Both the position numbers and the translations under genes were made by a program. Of a stretch of 64,000 nt of DNA, positions 16,414 through 25,390 are shown in pieces; positions within the stretch are counted from its first letter, which is position 1, and the number at the start of each line of letters is the position of its first letter. The notes under the pieces are model-generated. The model did no database searches. It was not told the origin of the DNA and saw only the letters and a program-made list of their open reading frames with translations. The stretch is from Qipengyuania oceanensis. GTDB taxonomy: Bacteria; Pseudomonadota; Alphaproteobacteria; Sphingomonadales; Sphingomonadaceae. The stretch spans positions 1-64,000 of the forward strand of contig NZ_WTYN01000001.1 of the NCBI RefSeq assembly GCF_009827535.1, read 5' to 3'.

Positions 16414-17667
16414 ATGCCTCTCACGGAGATTCAGGCCCGAAATTCCAAGCCACGCGAGCGCGCCTACAAGATGGCCGACGGGGAGGGCTTATTCCTGTTC
16501 GTACAGCCGAACGGGTCAAAGTTATGGCGGATGAAGTACCGCTTCGCGGGCAAGGAGAAGTTGCTCTCGTTCGGCGCTTACCCAGATCTCGGGATAGCTG
16601 CCGCGCGCGACAAGCGCACAGCCGCAAAGGCGTTGCTAGCCGAGGGCAAGGATCCAATGAAATCCAAGGGAGAAGTGATCTCGCAGGAAGGAGCCACCTT
16701 CCTCGAGGTCGCAAAGCGCTGGCATGAAAATCGAAAGAGCGCGTTGAATGCCGCGCACGCCGAACGCGTCTGGTCGCGCATGGAAAGGGACGTCTTTCCA
16801 GTCATCGGCGAAAAACTCGTGAATGAAATCATGGCACCCGACGTCCTGGCAATGATCCGCAAGATCGAAGCAAGAGGCGCGCTCGATATCAGCCGGCGTG
16901 CGAAACAAGGGGTGGGGCAAGTCTTCCAGTTCGCAATCGCGTGTGGTCTGGCGTCGAACGATCCGACGACACATTTGCGTGGGGCGCTAAAGCCGCGACC
17001 AAGAGTGAAGCATATGAGCCGGTTGCCGCTCAGCGAATTGCCCGCATTTATCGAGAAGCTGCATGCCTATCAGGAAGAGGGCGAACGACGGTCCGCGATC
17101 ACCCGTGACGCAGTTCTCTTTGCGCTCCTGACTTGGGTTCGAACCAAGGAACTGCGTTTCGCCGCCAAATCCGAGTTTGAAGACCTGGGCGGAAAATCAC
17201 CCGTCTGGCGCATACCAGCCGAGCGAATGAAGATGGGACGAGAGCATTTGGTACCCCTCTCGCAGCAGGCAACGCACATCGCGAAATCCATGATAGCAGC
17301 AGCGCCTGGCGAGTTTCTCTTCCCGGGCAACGGCCCGAACAAGCCGCTTTCAGAGAACACAATGATCTACGCGCTCTATCGCCTCGGATACCACAGCCGC
17401 CAAACCGTACACGGCTTCCGGGGCTTGGCGAGCACCTGGGCCAATGAGCAGTTGGTCGAGTTCGGTAAGCCGCCCATGTGGATCAGGAAATACCATGAGG
17501 ATTGGGTCGAACTACAGCTCGCGCATTCGGAGAAAAACGACGTGCGTGGAGCTTATAATGCCGCTGAATACCTGGCTCCCCGGCGCCGGATGATGCAGGA
17601 CTGGGCTGACTATCTGAGCGGCGGGAAGGTGATCGACATCAAGAAGGCAGGGAAGCGCGCAGCCTGA
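16414..17667 (+). CDS. P4-type tyrosine integrase (DUF4102 N-terminal)
   Basis: The 417-residue protein has the N-terminal arm-binding DUF4102-like domain (about 1-90: MADGEGLFLFVQPNGSKLW, LLSFGAYPDLGIAAARDKR), a core-binding domain and a catalytic domain. The catalytic Arg is in WVRTKELRFA, HxxR is in HGFRGLAST, and the Tyr region is AHSEKNDVRGAYNAAEY. ATG 16414 is chosen because homologs begin MPLTEIQARNSKP-like and AAGGAG lies upstream; the open frame continues to 16240. The gene lies beside the tRNA-Met fragment, as expected for integration into a tRNA 3' end. Confidence 0.9.
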   Translation: MPLTEIQARNSKPRERAYKMADGEGLFLFVQPNGSKLWRMKYRFAGKEKLLSFGAYPDLGIAAARDKRTAAKALLAEGKDPMKSKGEVISQEGATFLEVAKRWHENRKSALNAAHAERVWSRMERDVFPVIGEKLVNEIMAPDVLAMIRKIEARGALDISRRAKQGVGQVFQFAIACGLASNDPTTHLRGALKPRPRVKHMSRLPLSELPAFIEKLHAYQEEGERRSAITRDAVLFALLTWVRTKELRFAAKSEFEDLGGKSPVWRIPAERMKMGREHLVPLSQQATHIAKSMIAAAPGEFLFPGNGPNKPLSENTMIYALYRLGYHSRQTVHGFRGLASTWANEQLVEFGKPPMWIRKYHEDWVELQLAHSEKNDVRGAYNAAEYLAPRRRMMQDWADYLSGGKVIDIKKAGKRAA

Positions 17668-17682
17668 TAACTATGGCTTCGA

Positions 17683-17880
17683 TCAGACCGGTCCAATCCA
17701 GTCTGCGCGCAAACGATCTCGACCTGCGACAACCCCCTCGACAATCACCTCTGATCCGACGAATTCGTATTCGGGTTCTTCGCTCTCGATGATCCAGACG
17801 ACTTCGTCTGTCGTGGTCAGGAACATCCCGCGTCTACCGCGGCTTAAAATTCCCGAGACGCGTATTCGACCCGCGCTCAC
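17683..17880 (-). CDS. small DUF5818-like protein
   Basis: The 65-residue product with GTG start resembles small DUF5818-type proteins of sphingomonads: GRRGMFLTTTDEVVWII, then GSEVIVEGVVAGRDRL and a closing DWIG. It looks like a compact beta-barrel. It follows the lytic transglycosylase gene by 12 nt on the same strand, so the two are probably co-transcribed. The function is unknown, and the family assignment comes from memory of the motif pattern. Confidence 0.5.
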   Translation of the reverse strand: MSAGRIRVSGILSRGRRGMFLTTTDEVVWIIESEEPEYEFVGSEVIVEGVVAGRDRLRADWIGPV

Positions 17881-17892
17881 AACACCCCCCGT

Positions 17893-18552
17893 TCAAAAAC
17901 GCCAATGGCGCAGCACTTCGCGCACATAGGCCGGCGTCTCGCCATTGCGAGGAATACCGCCTGCGCGCTCGACGGCACCTGGACCTGCGTTGTATGCGGC
18001 GAGGGCCAGATGAACCACCCCGAACTTGTCCAGCATCTGGCGTAGGTATCGGGCCGCACCCAAGATGTTTGCCTTGGGATCGGAGCGATTTGAAACGCCA
18101 AGGTCCCGCGCTGTCCCTGGCATCAATTGCCCCAAGCCTGCGGCCCCGGCCTTGCTGATGGCCATCGGATTATATCGTGATTCCGTCCATACAAGAGCGT
18201 CGAGAAGGCCGCTTGGTAGCGAGTATTGAGCCTCAGCAGCGTAAACATGAGGAAGGTAGCTTGCCCGACGGAAGCCCGATGGCGCGCTGCCTTGGGGCTT
18301 TGGATATCGATAGGGCAGATGGGTTCGACCCGCATCGGTAGCCGGCGGCTCGGACGAGGCCGTTGGAGGCTTTCTCCAAATGCCATGTTCGACGAGAAGG
18401 AAGCCATCGGTTCCTTCTGCAACGCGGAAGCCGTCGGTCGTCAACTCCGAGGCAACGGTCATCTGATTGGGCTCAAGTTCCTGCGCGTGAGCGGGGAGGA
18501 CGAACCCAAGTCCTGCCGTTGCCACTGCGGCTACTGCCCATTTCAGTCTCAT
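17893..18552 (-). CDS. lytic transglycosylase (SLT domain, VirB1-like)
   Basis: The 219-residue protein starts with a signal peptide ([23 protein letters not shown]) and is therefore periplasmic. The C-terminal SLT domain (about residues 105-215) has the catalytic Glu in VWTESRYNP, then [18 protein letters not shown] and [17 protein letters not shown], all diagnostic of family 1 transglycosylases. It would cleave peptidoglycan to let an envelope complex or DNA-transfer apparatus through. ATG 18552 is chosen for the signal peptide. It diverges from the Toprim gene. Confidence 0.85.
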   Translation of the reverse strand: MRLKWAVAAVATAGLGFVLPAHAQELEPNQMTVASELTTDGFRVAEGTDGFLLVEHGIWRKPPTASSEPPATDAGRTHLPYRYPKPQGSAPSGFRRASYLPHVYAAEAQYSLPSGLLDALVWTESRYNPMAISKAGAAGLGQLMPGTARDLGVSNRSDPKANILGAARYLRQMLDKFGVVHLALAAYNAGPGAVERAGGIPRNGETPAYVREVLRHWRF

Positions 18553-18678
18553 TCCCGAATCCTTTAATGGTCGAATCGGGAAAGAACATATATAGAACAT
18601 CTGATGTAGGAAAATGAAACGTCAGCGACGCAGAGCGGAGGCTGCGCGGGTGGAGGCACGTTACGATGGAGATGCCCC

Positions 18679-19587
18679 ATGCACCAACACCGATCATCCC
18701 GATTCCAAGGCGGGCAACTGGAAAACCGCGCGCGCAAGATAGTCGAGCAGCTGGGCGGTGCCTGGTCGCGTTCGCGCGGAATGTGCTGCTGCCCGGCCCA
18801 CGACGACCGTACTCCTTCGCTAAGCATCACACTCGGCAAGCGCGCAATTCTTGTTCATTGCTTTGCCGGCTGCACGAACGAGGCGGTGATAGAAGCCATG
18901 GCCGGGCTCGGAATACGAATTGCGGACCTGTTCGATGGCACGAGTGGTCCGATCGTGGCCGAACCGCGCGAGGAAATCGCCAATCGCAATGCGCTGAGGC
19001 TCTGGCGTGAGGCGTCGACCATCGCTGGCAGCCCCGCCGAGAAGTACCTCGTGTCCAGAGGCATCACGATTTCTTCGCCGGAGCTGCGTTTCCACCCGCA
19101 TATGCCGCTGGGGCCAAAGGGTGCTGTCCGGTTTCTACCCGCGATGGTGGCGGCCGTGCGCAATGATGCCGGAATTCTGGCGCTGCACCGCTCCTTCCTT
19201 GACCTCGACAAAACCAGCTTGGCTTCTTTCGATCAGCCCAGGCGTGCGTTAGGCAGCCCCGGTTCTGGGGCGGTGCGTTTCGCGTACCCGAATGGGGGAC
19301 GCCTTGGCCTCGCAGAGGGAAACGAAACGGCCCTCTCAGCGATGCAAATGTTCAAGGTTCCCTGCTGGGTGACGCTGGGAAACGAACGCTTCGGCCTGGC
19401 CACAATCCCGGAATCGGTGCGGCAGCTGTATCTCTTTGTCGACAATGATGCGGGCGGGCGCCTTGCCGAAGAGCGTGCGCGAAAGGCTTACGCTTGCGAA
19501 GGGCGGCTGATTGTCACCAGGCGTCCGGAGCTAACCGGCGACGACTGGAATGATGTACTCATGCGCTCAGTCCGAGCTGCGGTCTGA
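18679..19587 (+). CDS. Toprim/CHC2-type primase-like protein
   Basis: The 302-residue protein has an N-terminal zinc-binding region typical of primases (CCCPAHDDRTPSLSI followed by VHCFAGC) and a C-terminal Toprim domain with the acidic motif LFVDNDAGG. Comparable proteins on plasmids and phages (DUF7146/Toprim family) are predicted primases or DNA-processing factors. GGAG lies ahead of ATG 18679. It is transcribed toward the methyltransferase-helicase gene 103 nt away, with which it probably functions in element DNA metabolism. Confidence 0.8.
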   Translation: MHQHRSSRFQGGQLENRARKIVEQLGGAWSRSRGMCCCPAHDDRTPSLSITLGKRAILVHCFAGCTNEAVIEAMAGLGIRIADLFDGTSGPIVAEPREEIANRNALRLWREASTIAGSPAEKYLVSRGITISSPELRFHPHMPLGPKGAVRFLPAMVAAVRNDAGILALHRSFLDLDKTSLASFDQPRRALGSPGSGAVRFAYPNGGRLGLAEGNETALSAMQMFKVPCWVTLGNERFGLATIPESVRQLYLFVDNDAGGRLAEERARKAYACEGRLIVTRRPELTGDDWNDVLMRSVRAAV

Positions 19588-19612
19588 ATGTCGGTGAGAG
19601 GAAAGCGGGCTT

Positions 19613-19630
19613 GGGGCCTTGTGAGGCCCC
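19613..19630 (+). promoter_or_regulatory. leader hairpin upstream of the methyltransferase-helicase gene
   Basis: GGGGCCT and AGGCCCC form a 7-bp stem with a 4-nt loop in the 103-nt leader before ATG 19691. No T run follows, so it is probably a structured leader rather than a terminator. Confidence 0.4.
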
Positions 19631-19690
19631 CGGACGGATCCATCTGAACGGACACCCGGACAAACCCAGGGCCTCTTCAGGAGGTCTCCC

Positions 19691-22600
19691 ATGTCACACG
19701 CAAATACCGCTTTCGCATTCTCCGATCCAGCCGAGCCGCAAGTGTTGGCAGCGGCGAGAGCGCTGGCCGCGCGGCTTGCTGCAGATCAAGCAATCTCACG
19801 GCTCACTGTGAATGCAACAATGGCCGATCACTTCGGCGGTAGCGACGCCGAAGGACGCTGGTCCGTACGCGATGCCCATGCCGCACTTGAATTGGCGCAG
19901 GTGCTGTTCCTGGCGCAGGCAACTGAATTCTCACCTGCAATGTCATCCAGCTTTGCCGATGAGGCTTTCACGCGCCTTGAAGGTCTGGTCCCGACCCAGT
20001 CCAACCGGAGCGACGAGCAGATCGAGTGGCAACAATTCGCGACGCCGCCCCGTCTGGCCTGGATGGCTGCAAAGGCATGCGCGATTTCTGCCGCTGAATT
20101 GGTTCTCGAACCGTCGGCCGGGACCGGGATGCTGGGCGTATGGGCAGCAAAGGCGACTGCGCGTCTTGCTCTCAACGAGATATCGCCGCTGCGCCGCGAA
20201 TGCCTAGGCGTCGTGTTTCCGGAGGCGACAGTCACGGGATTTGACGGGGAACTGATCGACGAACTTCTCACGCCCGACGTGGGTCCGAGCGTGGTGCTGA
20301 TGAACCCGCCCTATTCACACGGAATCGAAAGGGGCCACGATAGTCGCACTGGCGATCGGCACTTGCGTTCTGCCTGGAAGCGCCTTCTGCCCGGTGGCCG
20401 CCTGGTCGCAGTGATGCCCGAATGGTTCGAGCTTCCGAAGTTACTTGTCGGGATCGCCGGTCCCGTCTCGTTGCGCCTCAACGCGACGATCGTGCGCGGT
20501 TTCGTCAAGCAGGGCACCTCTATCTCAACCCGGCTCTTGGTTCTCGACAAGGCTAAGGATGGTACCAGCCCGATCATCGCCCAGCCGGCAAACTTTGCCG
20601 AGCTTCATCTGCTGATCGATATGCTGCCTGATCGGGTAAGCCTGCCCGCCGAGCCCAGCATCGGCATCAAGCCAGCATTGCCGCTTCGGCTGGTTGCGAA
20701 CAGGACGAAGCCGGTTCCGCCAGGGGGCCATCCAGCCGCTGCGGGGCCGTCGATACTGCCGCTTGAATTTTCTCCACTCGAAGCACCTGCGCCGATCGAA
20801 AGCCAGGTTGGGCATTATTTGCCCTACCGGCCGAGCCGGATCTCAATTGCAGATGCGGTATCCCACCCGACTCCGCTGGTCGAATCCGTCGCAATGGGTT
20901 CGATAACCGCCCCCGTGCCCGAAGTGGTGCCTCAGCTTCCTTCGAGTATCATTGCTGGAGGCGTCCTATCCGCTGCGCAGGCCGAGACCCTGATCTATGC
21001 CGCAAGCGCGCATGCCCGCGATCTGCCAGGCCGGTTCGAGCCAGACGACAAGGGCTGCGCCTTGAAAGCGAGCGCCGAGGGGCACGCCTACCGCATGGGC
21101 TACTTTCTTGGTGACGGAACTGGTGCAGGCAAAGGCCGGCAAGTCGCTTCCGTCATCCTCGACCGGTGGGTGAGAGGCGAACGACGCCACATCTGGATTT
21201 CCAAGAACGAAGCTTTGCTCGAAGATGCCCGCCGCGATTGGAGCGCGCTCGGCGGCCTTCCCATCGACGTCCAGCCCCTTGGCCAATGGAAGCTCGGTGT
21301 GCCGATCGGGATGCGCGAAGGCATACTCTTTGTGACTTATCCGACACTACGCTCGGGCCGCAGCGACGCGACACGGCTCGAGCAGATTCTCGAATGGGCA
21401 GGGGAGGACTTCGACGGGCTCATTGTCTTTGACGAAGCCCATGCGATGGCCAACGCCGCTGGCGGGGAAGGCTCACGTGGTAAGGTCAAAGGATCGGAAC
21501 AGGGCATTGCCGGTGTTCGCATCCAGAATCTGCTGCCTCGCGCCCGCGTGCTCTACGCATCGGCGACCGGGGCATCCGACGTCAATAATCTCGCCTATGC
21601 CACCCGTCTTGGCCTTTGGGGGCCCGAGACGGCTTTTGCCAGTCGCGAAGCCTTCGTCGCAGATATCCGCGATGGCGGTATCGCTGCAATGGAACTGGTC
21701 GCGCGCGATCTGAAGTCACTGGGGCTGTATGCGGCGAGGGCACTTTCATTCGCAGGAGTTGAGTACGAGATTCTCGAGCATTGCCTGACCCCCGACCAGG
21801 TAGCGGTTTATGACGCCTATGCAGACGCCTGGGCAATCATTCATGCCAACCTGCGCGAAGCTCTCGAGGCAACGCGGATCGTCGACAATGACAGTGGCGA
21901 GACACTCAATTCAGGTGCCAAATCGGCTGCGCTTTCGGTGTTTGAAGGCACCAAGCAGCGCTTCTTCGCGCAGCTCCTTCTATCCATGAAGCTGCCGAGC
22001 CTGCTGCCTGCGATTGATACGGCACTTGCCGACGGCAACGCTGTTGTAGTGCAACTCGTCTCGACCGCCGAAGCCATGCTCAATCGCCGCCTCGCCGATC
22101 TCTCCGATGCAGAACGCGAAGCGCTCGAAATCGATCTCTCCCCCCGCGAATACGTGGTCGATTACCTCACCAAAAGCTTTCCGGTGCGGTTGATGTCCGT
22201 GTTTACGGACGAGAACGGAAATGCTCGGTCCGAACCGATGAGTGATGAGAATGGTGCTCCTGTTCTCTGTCGTTCGGCGCTTGCCGCGCGCGACCGCATG
22301 ATCGAGCAGCTCTGTGCCTTGCCGCCGATCGCGACGGCGCTCGATGCGATCATCGAACGCTTCGGTGTCGATCAGGTCGCCGAAGTCACCGGTCGTACCC
22401 GCCGCCTGATCGTCGGACGCGATGGACGCCAGGTGCTCCGGTCGCGCTCTCCGCGCGCCAATGTCGCCGAAACGCGAGATTTTATGGACGGGACAAAGCG
22501 GATTCTGGTTTTCTCCGATGCCGGTGGCACCGGCCGCAGTTATCATGCCGACCTTGCGGCAAAGAACCAGATGCGCCGGGTCCACTTCCTGCTTGAGCCG

Positions 22601-23923
22601 GGCTGGCGGGCCGATGCCGCAATTCAGGGCCTTGGCCGTACCAACCGCACCAATCAGGCGTCGGCCCCACTGTTTCGCCCGGTGACCACCGACGTGCGTG
22701 GCGAACGGCGGTTTATATCGACCATTGCAAGGCGGCTCGACAGCCTCGGGGCACTGACCCGCGGGCAGCGCCAGACGGGAGGGCAGAACCTCTTCGATCC
22801 TGCCGACAATCTCGAGAGTACATACGCCAAGGAGGCGCTTCATCGCTGGTTCGGCCTGTTGTTCGCAGGCAAGCTGGAAGCCGTTACGCTTTCTCGGTTT
22901 GAGGAATTGAGCGGGCTCAGGGTCGAGGGGCCCGACGGCGGGATGGTCGATGACCTGCCAACAATCCAGCGCTGGCTCAATCGCATCCTCGCGTTGCCGA
23001 TTGCTTTGCAAAACGGCATATTTGACGAGTTTCTCGGTCTCGTCGAAGCGCGGATCGATGCAGCACGCCAAGCGGGCACGCTCGACATTGGGGTCGAGAC
23101 CATTGCGGTCGAGCATTACGAGGTGCTGACCGACACGCTACTGCGCACCGATGCGCTGTCGGGTGCGACTACGCATCTCCTGGAACTCGAGATCGCCCGC
23201 GCGCTCAAGCCTTTGCGTCTCGAACGGCTCGAGGAGCTCTACGGCTTGTCAGGTGCGCGTCAGCAACTTCTGCGTAATGCGCGCTCAGGCCGGATCGGGC
23301 TGCTTGTCCCGGCGCGTAGTCTGCTCACCGACGAAGGTATGCGTGTGGCCCGCTTCGAGCTTGTCCGTCCCTTGAAGCATGGACACATCACCGCCGATCA
23401 ACTCGAGGAGAGCAACTGGGAAACGGTGGATCCAACCGAATTTCGCCGCCTCTGGCAGGTGGAGGTCGATGACGCCGCCACAAATCACAAGCGCGAGCGC
23501 CTGCATCTTGCAACCGGCCTGCTGCTTCCGGTGTGGGACAAACTCCCTTCCGACTATGTTCGGGTCAGCCGGATCTCGGCGCGAGACGGACGCTCGCTGT
23601 TAGGTCGGGAGGTTCCGCTTCATTGCGTGCCCGAACTATGCCAGGCACTTGGGCTTGAAGACGAACATGCCTTTTCGGCAGAGCAAACCGTCCATGCGGT
23701 GCTCGGGACAGGGCGGCCGATGCAAATCAAAAGCCGCGAAGCGCTGACGCTCAAGCGCAGCCTCGTCAACGGCGCGCAGCGGCTCGAACTGGCAGGTTGG
23801 TCGGCGCCGCGGCTCGACTGGTACAAAGCACATGGGTGTTTCACCGAGATCATCCGCTATCAGACGCGGCTTTTCGTCCCGACGACAAGCGCAGTGTCGG
23901 TCTTGGCGCGACTTGCCGGCTGA
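19691..23923 (+). CDS. class I methyltransferase / strawberry notch-like helicase
   Basis: The 1410-residue protein has two parts. About residues 130-330 form a SAM-dependent methyltransferase (LEPSAGTGMLGVWAA; catalytic VLMNPPYSHG) of the amino-methylating NPPY class. About residues 420-1300 form a strawberry notch-type SF2 ATPase: P-loop GDGTGAGKGRQ, DEAH-like box IVFDEAHAM, and FSDAGGTGRSYH with GLGRTNRTNQ in the helicase C region. Such fusions are frequent on sphingomonad and rhizobial plasmids. The start has AGGAGG ahead of ATG 19691. It probably modifies and remodels DNA during element transfer or replication. Confidence 0.85.
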   Translation: MSHANTAFAFSDPAEPQVLAAARALAARLAADQAISRLTVNATMADHFGGSDAEGRWSVRDAHAALELAQVLFLAQATEFSPAMSSSFADEAFTRLEGLVPTQSNRSDEQIEWQQFATPPRLAWMAAKACAISAAELVLEPSAGTGMLGVWAAKATARLALNEISPLRRECLGVVFPEATVTGFDGELIDELLTPDVGPSVVLMNPPYSHGIERGHDSRTGDRHLRSAWKRLLPGGRLVAVMPEWFELPKLLVGIAGPVSLRLNATIVRGFVKQGTSISTRLLVLDKAKDGTSPIIAQPANFAELHLLIDMLPDRVSLPAEPSIGIKPALPLRLVANRTKPVPPGGHPAAAGPSILPLEFSPLEAPAPIESQVGHYLPYRPSRISIADAVSHPTPLVESVAMGSITAPVPEVVPQLPSSIIAGGVLSAAQAETLIYAASAHARDLPGRFEPDDKGCALKASAEGHAYRMGYFLGDGTGAGKGRQVASVILDRWVRGERRHIWISKNEALLEDARRDWSALGGLPIDVQPLGQWKLGVPIGMREGILFVTYPTLRSGRSDATRLEQILEWAGEDFDGLIVFDEAHAMANAAGGEGSRGKVKGSEQGIAGVRIQNLLPRARVLYASATGASDVNNLAYATRLGLWGPETAFASREAFVADIRDGGIAAMELVARDLKSLGLYAARALSFAGVEYEILEHCLTPDQVAVYDAYADAWAIIHANLREALEATRIVDNDSGETLNSGAKSAALSVFEGTKQRFFAQLLLSMKLPSLLPAIDTALADGNAVVVQLVSTAEAMLNRRLADLSDAEREALEIDLSPREYVVDYLTKSFPVRLMSVFTDENGNARSEPMSDENGAPVLCRSALAARDRMIEQLCALPPIATALDAIIERFGVDQVAEVTGRTRRLIVGRDGRQVLRSRSPRANVAETRDFMDGTKRILVFSDAGGTGRSYHADLAAKNQMRRVHFLLEPGWRADAAIQGLGRTNRTNQASAPLFRPVTTDVRGERRFISTIARRLDSLGALTRGQRQTGGQNLFDPADNLESTYAKEALHRWFGLLFAGKLEAVTLSRFEELSGLRVEGPDGGMVDDLPTIQRWLNRILALPIALQNGIFDEFLGLVEARIDAARQAGTLDIGVETIAVEHYEVLTDTLLRTDALSGATTHLLELEIARALKPLRLERLEELYGLSGARQQLLRNARSGRIGLLVPARSLLTDEGMRVARFELVRPLKHGHITADQLEESNWETVDPTEFRRLWQVEVDDAATNHKRERLHLATGLLLPVWDKLPSDYVRVSRISARDGRSLLGREVPLHCVPELCQALGLEDEHAFSAEQTVHAVLGTGRPMQIKSREALTLKRSLVNGAQRLELAGWSAPRLDWYKAHGCFTEIIRYQTRLFVPTTSAVSVLARLAG

Positions 23924-23934
23924 AATTTGCTAAC

Positions 23935-23974
23935 TTGCCAAATGGCAGCAAAAAGGTTATATAATGCCATATGG
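23935..23974 (+). promoter_or_regulatory. toxin-antitoxin promoter and operator
   Basis: A perfect TATAAT (23960-23965) is preceded by TTGCCA (23935-23940) with a 19-nt spacer. The palindrome TGCCAAATGGCA (23936-23947) overlaps the -35 box and a second palindrome CCATATGG (23967-23974) follows the -10 box. The antitoxin gene starts at 23984. Such placement suits autorepression by the antitoxin. It is predicted only. Confidence 0.5.
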
Positions 23975-23983
23975 AGATTAGTT

Positions 23984-24397
23984 ATGTTGGCACTGCAACC
24001 CGTTGATACCGTCCCCCATGCCTTCCGGCCCGATCCTGTAACCCAGGAGGAAGCAGCGGCGATGTTCCGCGCCGTAGTGAACCTGTTTGGGAAATGGGAA
24101 CTCACAGACGAGCAGGCCGCGACTTTGCTCGACATGCCGGTTCGCTCCTATCGGCGGTGGAAGGCTGAGGGTGCAGGCCGTGTCTCGCGCGATGGCGCGG
24201 CGCGCCTTTCCAACCTGATGGGTATCCACAAGGCGCTGAGGATCATCTTTTCAGAAGCCCAGCGTGGCTACGCCTGGATCAAGGCAGGTAACGCCGCCTT
24301 TGCCGGAGCGAGCGGGCTCGACGTCATGCTTGGCGGCGAGCTGACTGATATCATGCGGGTGCGGCGCTATCTTGATGCCGAACGTGGTGCCTGGTGA
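23984..24397 (+). CDS. MbcA/ParS/Xre-type antitoxin
   Basis: The 137-residue protein has an N-terminal Xre-like helix-turn-helix (LTDEQAATLLDMPVRSYRRW) and a C-terminal toxin-binding DUF2384-type domain (LSNLMGIHKALRIIF and GNAAFAGASGLDVMLGG). It neutralises the RES toxin and probably represses its own promoter. ATG 23984 is chosen because the promoter lies between the open-frame start (23927) and this codon. The stop overlaps the toxin start in a GTGA arrangement, a standard antitoxin-toxin coupling. Confidence 0.88.
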   Translation: MLALQPVDTVPHAFRPDPVTQEEAAAMFRAVVNLFGKWELTDEQAATLLDMPVRSYRRWKAEGAGRVSRDGAARLSNLMGIHKALRIIFSEAQRGYAWIKAGNAAFAGASGLDVMLGGELTDIMRVRRYLDAERGAW

Positions 24398-25113
24398 TTG
24401 ATCCCAAGGCAATTCCGATTGCCCAGGTGGAGTGGAAAGGTGCTGTGCGGATTATCCGCAGTGCTTTTCCACCGATCGACCTGTTCGAAGATATTGCAGA
24501 CCCTGCAGATTGGCCGCTGCTGATCTCTGCCGAGCAAAAAACCAACCCTCGCATCATGGCGACGATTGGCAATCTCGATCTGGTTCCTGCTGACCGCCGG
24601 GTAGGGGGCAACGGCGCATCCTATCTGATGGCCCCGTTCACGCATGTCAGCACTGACCGACCAAGTCGCTTCACCGATGGGACCTACGGCGTACTATACG
24701 CGGGGGATACATTCGAAACTGCGCTGTTCGAGACAATCCATCACCATGCCCGCTTCATGGTTCGCACTGTAGAAGCGCCAGGCTGGACTTCACAGTTCCG
24801 TGAGATCATCCTTTCGGTAAGCGCCGATCTTCACGATCTCAGGAGCCTTGCGGCAGGCGATCCCGCGCTTGATCCCGACAACTATGCTGCATCGCAATCC
24901 CTCGCTGTTGAGCTCAAAGAACGTGGGGCCGAAGGTCTTGTCTATCCGAGTATCCGGCATCCTGGCGGCGAATGTGTCGGCTTGTTCTACCCCGATTGTG
25001 CATCCGACCCCATTCAGGGACGTCACCTCGACTACCACTGGGATGGAACGGGTGTCGATCTGGTTCGAGACACTGGCACAGGGGCGGTGTTTCGGGTGGT
25101 GGATGCTGTGTAG
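24394..25113 (+). CDS. RES domain toxin (NAD+ phosphorylase family)
   Basis: The 239-residue protein starts at GTG 24394, overlapping the antitoxin stop. RES-domain hallmarks are present: an R near GAVRIIRSAF, GTYGVLYAGDTFETALFE with the conserved Tyr and Glu, and a late S/N-type region near YPSIRHPGGECVGLF. Characterised relatives (MbcT, Rv3189 type) degrade NAD+ by phosphorolysis, giving growth arrest until the antitoxin is restored. Its presence stabilises the element. Length fits the family. Confidence 0.88.
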   Translation: MIDPKAIPIAQVEWKGAVRIIRSAFPPIDLFEDIADPADWPLLISAEQKTNPRIMATIGNLDLVPADRRVGGNGASYLMAPFTHVSTDRPSRFTDGTYGVLYAGDTFETALFETIHHHARFMVRTVEAPGWTSQFREIILSVSADLHDLRSLAAGDPALDPDNYAASQSLAVELKERGAEGLVYPSIRHPGGECVGLFYPDCASDPIQGRHLDYHWDGTGVDLVRDTGTGAVFRVVDAV

Positions 25114-25390
25114 ACTGAAAATCCGAACTTCGGATTTCGCTGTGCACATTCCGGTCGCTCCGCACCCTAAAAGCGGCCATTCACTTGACCGGTATGCTAT
25201 CCGAATCCTGCCGTTCGTTCATAAGGAGGGCGATCGATGCGACTTCCGGAGAACGGACTGCCGCCACGGTACGTCAGACCATCATAGGCGACAGCTCAAT
25301 TCGGGCATGTAGCCGGCAGCCTTGCGCCAACATCGCCCCTGACCAAACGTCTCGCTTGATGAACACCACGATTGAGATCGAGCACTGAAC
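25114..25390. other. intergenic region before the ABC-like conflict module
   Basis: There is no convincing coding frame on either strand in this 277-nt stretch. It must contain the upstream control region of the module at 25391; I could not pick out a confident promoter. Confidence 0.4.
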
